Source: Alphaproteobacteria bacterium (lineage in GTDB: Bacteria; Pseudomonadota; Alphaproteobacteria; Bin65). Taken from it: DNA of 64,000 bases. Position 1 is the stretch's first letter; the number at the start of each line of letters is the position of its first letter. Shown here piece by piece: positions 61,201 to 64,000 of the stretch. The translations under genes were made by a program, and so were the position numbers. The notes under the pieces were generated by a model that was not told the origin of the DNA, did no database searches, and worked only from the letters and a program-made list of their open reading frames with translations. The stretch covers positions 62,001-126,000 of the forward strand of contig JAJEGH010000033.1 of the NCBI GenBank assembly GCA_022819985.1, given 5' to 3'.

Positions 61201-62241
61201 ATGGCTGAACACGACGCGGCCGAACTGCCCACTGGGTTTAGCGATGAGGCGGCGCTCGAAGAGTTCATGACCCGGCCTTCGGCCGCCCTGGTCCGCGACC
61301 TCGAAGCGGTCGACGGCGATATCCTGATCCTCGGCGTCGGCGGCAAGATGGGGCCGACGCTTGCGCGGCTCGCCAAGCGCGCTGCGCCCGGCCGGCGCGT
61401 CATCGGCGTCGCGCGCTTTTCCGATCCGACGGTCGGGAAAAAACTGCAGACCTGCGATGTCGAGGCGATCGCCTGCGATCTGATGGACCGGGAGGCAGTG
61501 GCGGCGCTGCCCCGGTGCCCGAACGTCGTTTTCATGGCCGGGCGCAAGTTCGGCACTGCCGGAGCGTTGTCGCTGACCTGGGCGATGAATGTCGCGATGC
61601 CGGCCATTGTCGCCGAGACCTTCCGCGACAGCCGGATCGTCGCTTTCTCCACCGGCAACGTCTATCCGTTCGCCCGCGTCGCGCAGGGCGGTTCGCGCGA
61701 GACCGACCCGCCGGGGCCGATGGGCGAATATGCGATGAGCTGCCTGGGCCGCGAGCGCATGTTCGAGCATTTCTCGGAAAAATACGGCACACCGGGACGC
61801 ATTATCCGGCTCAACTACGCCATCGATATGCGCTATGGCGTGCTGCACGACATCGGCAGCCGGGTGCTGTCCGGCACCCCGGTCGATCTGACGACCGGCA
61901 ACGTCAACGTGATCTGGCAGGGCGACGCCAACAGCCATGTTCTGCGCAGCTTCGCCCGCTGCACCGCGCCGACGACACCGCTCAACGTCTCCGGTCCCGA
62001 GACCGCCAGTGTGCGCGCCCTCGCCCTGGCTTTCGGAGAACGCTTCGGCCGGACGCCGGAATTCGAAGGGACGGAAGCGGACAAATGCTGGCTGGTCGAT
62101 ACCGGCGAGGCGGCGCGACTGTTCGGCAATCCGTCGGTGCCGCTGCTGAGAATGGTCGATTGGACCGCCGACTGGCTGCTGGCCGGCGGCGGTGCCTATG
62201 GCAAACCGACCGAATATGCCAGCCGGGACGGCGCGTTCTGA
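61201..62241 (+). CDS. NAD-dependent epimerase/dehydratase-like protein
   Basis: The 346-residue protein has a Rossmann nucleotide-binding motif ILILGVGGKMGPTLARLA (about residues 41-58), VVFMAGRKFG and AFSTGNVYPF. The expected YxxxK catalytic pair is not present: the segment reads EYAMSCLGRERM, with Cys where Lys is expected. It may therefore bind NAD(P) but use different chemistry. It is followed at 2 bp by a GNAT gene. Confidence 0.78.
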   Translation: MAEHDAAELPTGFSDEAALEEFMTRPSAALVRDLEAVDGDILILGVGGKMGPTLARLAKRAAPGRRVIGVARFSDPTVGKKLQTCDVEAIACDLMDREAVAALPRCPNVVFMAGRKFGTAGALSLTWAMNVAMPAIVAETFRDSRIVAFSTGNVYPFARVAQGGSRETDPPGPMGEYAMSCLGRERMFEHFSEKYGTPGRIIRLNYAIDMRYGVLHDIGSRVLSGTPVDLTTGNVNVIWQGDANSHVLRSFARCTAPTTPLNVSGPETASVRALALAFGERFGRTPEFEGTEADKCWLVDTGEAARLFGNPSVPLLRMVDWTADWLLAGGGAYGKPTEYASRDGAF

Positions 62242-62243
62242 CC

Positions 62244-63113
62244 ATGACGCCGGCATCGACAGAGCCGCTCCGGCAGATCGCCCTGTCGCCTGTCCACGCC
62301 GAAGCCGGCTTCGACCTTTCCGCCCTGATCGGCTGGAATCAGACCGCGGCCGACTGGCGCTACATCCTGGCGCACGGCGAGGGTGTCGGCCTGACGGCCT
62401 CTGACAGGACGCTCGTCGCCACGGCGATGGCGCTGCCCTACGGCCGGTTCGCCTGGATCTGCCTGGTGCTGGTCGCGCCGGACTACCGCCGGCAGGGAAT
62501 CGCCACCCGCCTGATGGCCGAGGTCGTGCGGCGCCAGGAAGCCGCCGGGCGGGTGCCGGGGCTGGACGCAACGCCAGACGGCCGCACGGTTTACCGCCGG
62601 ATCGGCTTCCGCGATCTTTACCGCCTCGCACGCTACCGGGCCGAAGCCGTATCTTCGCCGATAGCGCCGGAAGCGGACAGGCTGACGGTGCGCCGGCTGG
62701 CCGCTGCCGACCTCGAGGCGGTCTCCGGGCTGGATCGCGGATTGTTCGGCGGGGATCGGCTGCAACTGCTCCGTCACTTGCGCTGCCGGCAGCCGGAGGC
62801 CGCCTTTGCCGCTTTCCGGGACGGCCGGATCGCCGGTTATTCCCTGGCCCGCGACGGGCGGGAAGCGGTCCATGTCGGCCCGCTGGCGGCGACCGGCGAC
62901 GATGTTGCCCGCTCGCTTGCCGCCGCCGCGCTCGGCGCAGTGCAAAGGCCGGTATTTATCGACGTTGCCGACGCCCGGCCGGGTTTCGTCGAGTGGCTGC
63001 AGGCCAGCGGTTTCGTGCAGCAGCGCCCGTTCATCCGCATGATGCGCGGCCGCGATTCCGGCTTCGACGATCCGGGCCTGCTCTACGCCATCGCCGGCCC
63101 GGAGCTGGGATAG
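62244..63113 (+). CDS. Tandem GNAT N-acetyltransferase
   Basis: The 289-residue protein has an N-terminal GNAT domain (residues 10-125, with acetyl-CoA loop VLVAPDYRRQGIATRLM, about 71-87, R/QxxGxA type) and a C-terminal second, degenerate GNAT-like domain (about 145-285, acetyltransf_18-like). ATG at 62244 begins 2 bp after the epimerase stop, so they form an operon. Substrate unknown. Confidence 0.83.
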   Translation: MTPASTEPLRQIALSPVHAEAGFDLSALIGWNQTAADWRYILAHGEGVGLTASDRTLVATAMALPYGRFAWICLVLVAPDYRRQGIATRLMAEVVRRQEAAGRVPGLDATPDGRTVYRRIGFRDLYRLARYRAEAVSSPIAPEADRLTVRRLAAADLEAVSGLDRGLFGGDRLQLLRHLRCRQPEAAFAAFRDGRIAGYSLARDGREAVHVGPLAATGDDVARSLAAAALGAVQRPVFIDVADARPGFVEWLQASGFVQQRPFIRMMRGRDSGFDDPGLLYAIAGPELG

Positions 63114-63114
63114 G

Positions 63115-64000
63115 TCAGGCCGCAAGTTCGGCGATGCGCTGGGCTGCCGGCACGGGCAGCCAGTCGCCGTCCAGCCCCAGATCCCGAAAGATCGTCTGCG
63201 CCGCGTTGTAGCCCGGCAGCCCGGTGATGTTGCCGCCGGGATGCGAGGAAGAGCCGCAGAGATACAGACCCTCTATACAGGTGCGGTAGTCGCCTGCGCC
63301 TTCGAACGGCCGGTGGTAGCCGATCTGCCCGTCTGTAAAGGCGCCGACCAGGAGGTCGCCGGCCGCCATGTTCGGAAATTCGCGCTCGATATCGAGCGGG
63401 CTGCGGGTGAAACTTCCGACCACCGAGTCGCGAAGGCCCGGCGCGTAGTCCGCCCACAGGTCGAGCATCGCCGCGCCGTGGGCGTCTTTCTGAGCGTCCC
63501 AGTTCCCAGGGTCGCCATGCAGGGCGTAGGGCAGTTTCTCCCACATGAAGGCGGTGTGCTTGCCGTCGGCGGACTGGCTCTCGTCGAACTGGGTCGGGCA
63601 GGTGCCCCACATGACGGTCGGCGGGATCGTTCCGGCCTCGTGGTGGCGGACGATCTCGTCGAACTGGCGGACATGGTCGAGACCGAGGACGGTCATGAAG
63701 GGGCGCGCCAGTTCCGGGTATCGTTCGGCAGCGGTGTAGGCCGGCGGCGCATCGAGCGCGAGGTTCAGGGCGAAGAGCGGCGCCAGAAGATTGTAGCGGA
63801 AATTTTCCGCCTTTCGCCGCCACGCGCCGGGCAGGATATCGGCGTCGATCAGGTCGAGGAAAGTCTGCTGCGGGTTGAGGGAGGAGGCGACCAGGCACCG
63901 GGCGCGGTAGCGCTTTCCGTCCGCGGTATCGACGCCGACGGCCCGACCGTTTTCCACGACAATCCGCCCGGCCGGCGAACCGGTAACGATCCTGCCGCCG
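63115..64000 (-). CDS. CrtI/phytoene-desaturase-like FAD oxidoreductase (N-terminus beyond window)
   Basis: The visible C-terminal 294 codons read, from the right edge, VTGSPAGRIVVENGRAVGVD then ADGKRYRARCLVASSLNPQQ, the FAD-binding middle of a CrtI-like oxidoreductase, and end with LYLCGSSSHPGGNITGLPGY, the conserved final FAD-binding segment. The N-terminal dinucleotide motif is outside the window. It is convergent with the GNAT gene, 1 bp apart. Substrate unknown. Confidence 0.85.
   Translation of the reverse strand, partial: GGRIVTGSPAGRIVVENGRAVGVDTADGKRYRARCLVASSLNPQQTFLDLIDADILPGAWRRKAENFRYNLLAPLFALNLALDAPPAYTAAERYPELARPFMTVLGLDHVRQFDEIVRHHEAGTIPPTVMWGTCPTQFDESQSADGKHTAFMWEKLPYALHGDPGNWDAQKDAHGAAMLDLWADYAPGLRDSVVGSFTRSPLDIEREFPNMAAGDLLVGAFTDGQIGYHRPFEGAGDYRTCIEGLYLCGSSSHPGGNITGLPGYNAAQTIFRDLGLDGDWLPVPAAQRIAELAA

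Noticed and set aside
1..64000. tRNA or rRNA genes
   Set aside because: No stretch with tRNA cloverleaf signals or rRNA conserved sequence was recognised by eye in the gaps; a covariance-model search would be needed to be certain.

Overview
The window is about 64 kb of GC-rich, densely coding DNA. The gene types suggest an alphaproteobacterium, probably Rhodospirillales-like: an ilvBN pair, a GcvA-type LysR regulator, a tripartite tricarboxylate (TTT) transporter, a branched-chain amino-acid-type (Liv) ABC transporter, many acyl-CoA enzymes and small palindromic repeats. No rRNA, tRNA or CRISPR was seen. The organism is inferred from gene content and base composition only.

Layout. 1-3974: serB (cut by the left edge), miaA, a terminator, and ilvB-ilvN. 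4029-4611: a hicAB toxin-antitoxin pair with a strong leaderless-type promoter. 4618-5602: no gene, but three arrays of a 10-bp GTCATG repeat alternating with two palindromic repeat elements. 5603-8333: a minus-strand operon of a histidine-box desaturase, a DddP-like M24 protein and a Rieske ferredoxin, divergent from a LysR regulator with a textbook LysR operator between them. 9455-13545: a 2-oxoglutarate oxygenase, a cupin, phosphotransacetylase, and DUF1326/DUF2182 proteins. 13546-14406: no gene, one palindromic repeat element and a TetR-like palindrome.

14407-25333 is the metabolic centrepiece: an apparently complete sulfoacetate pathway. tctA-tctB-tctC (TTT importer), an acylating sulfoacetaldehyde dehydrogenase (SauS-like), a two-subunit ADP-forming CoA ligase (SucC/SucD-like, in the role of sulfoacetate-CoA ligase) and sulfoacetaldehyde acetyltransferase (Xsc) lie head to tail. 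Beside them are a YeiH-type exporter, suitable for sulfite, and a divergent LacI regulator. Near-identical LacI-type operators lie upstream of tctA and between the exporter and lacI, so one regulator probably controls the whole set. Xsc would release acetyl phosphate, and pta lies about 2.4 kb away.

25419-43759 holds mixed metabolism: a cystathionine beta-synthase-like enzyme, rlmE, a CaiB / penicillin-acylase / threonine-deaminase operon, a YheT hydrolase, an acyl-CoA ligase, a Xi-class glutathione transferase, an MBL hydrolase with a LacI regulator, a thiolase, two tandem vapBC-like modules, an RraA-like protein and isovaleryl-CoA dehydrogenase.

43940-58904 begins with an IS110 remnant and continues as a tightly packed 12-gene minus-strand operon read from 58904 to 44552: livH, livM, livK, livG, a livF-UPF0261 fusion, a PEP-hydrolase-like TIM barrel, a flotillin, an SRPBCC protein, an SRPBCC-quinone-reductase fusion, an FAH-family enzyme, an alpha/beta hydrolase and an amidohydrolase. 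It looks like uptake plus catabolism of an unknown compound. 58905-60036 is a gene graveyard with IS5-like and serine-recombinase remnants. 60037-64000 carries a MetE-like protein, an epimerase-like protein, a tandem GNAT and a CrtI-like oxidoreductase cut by the right edge.
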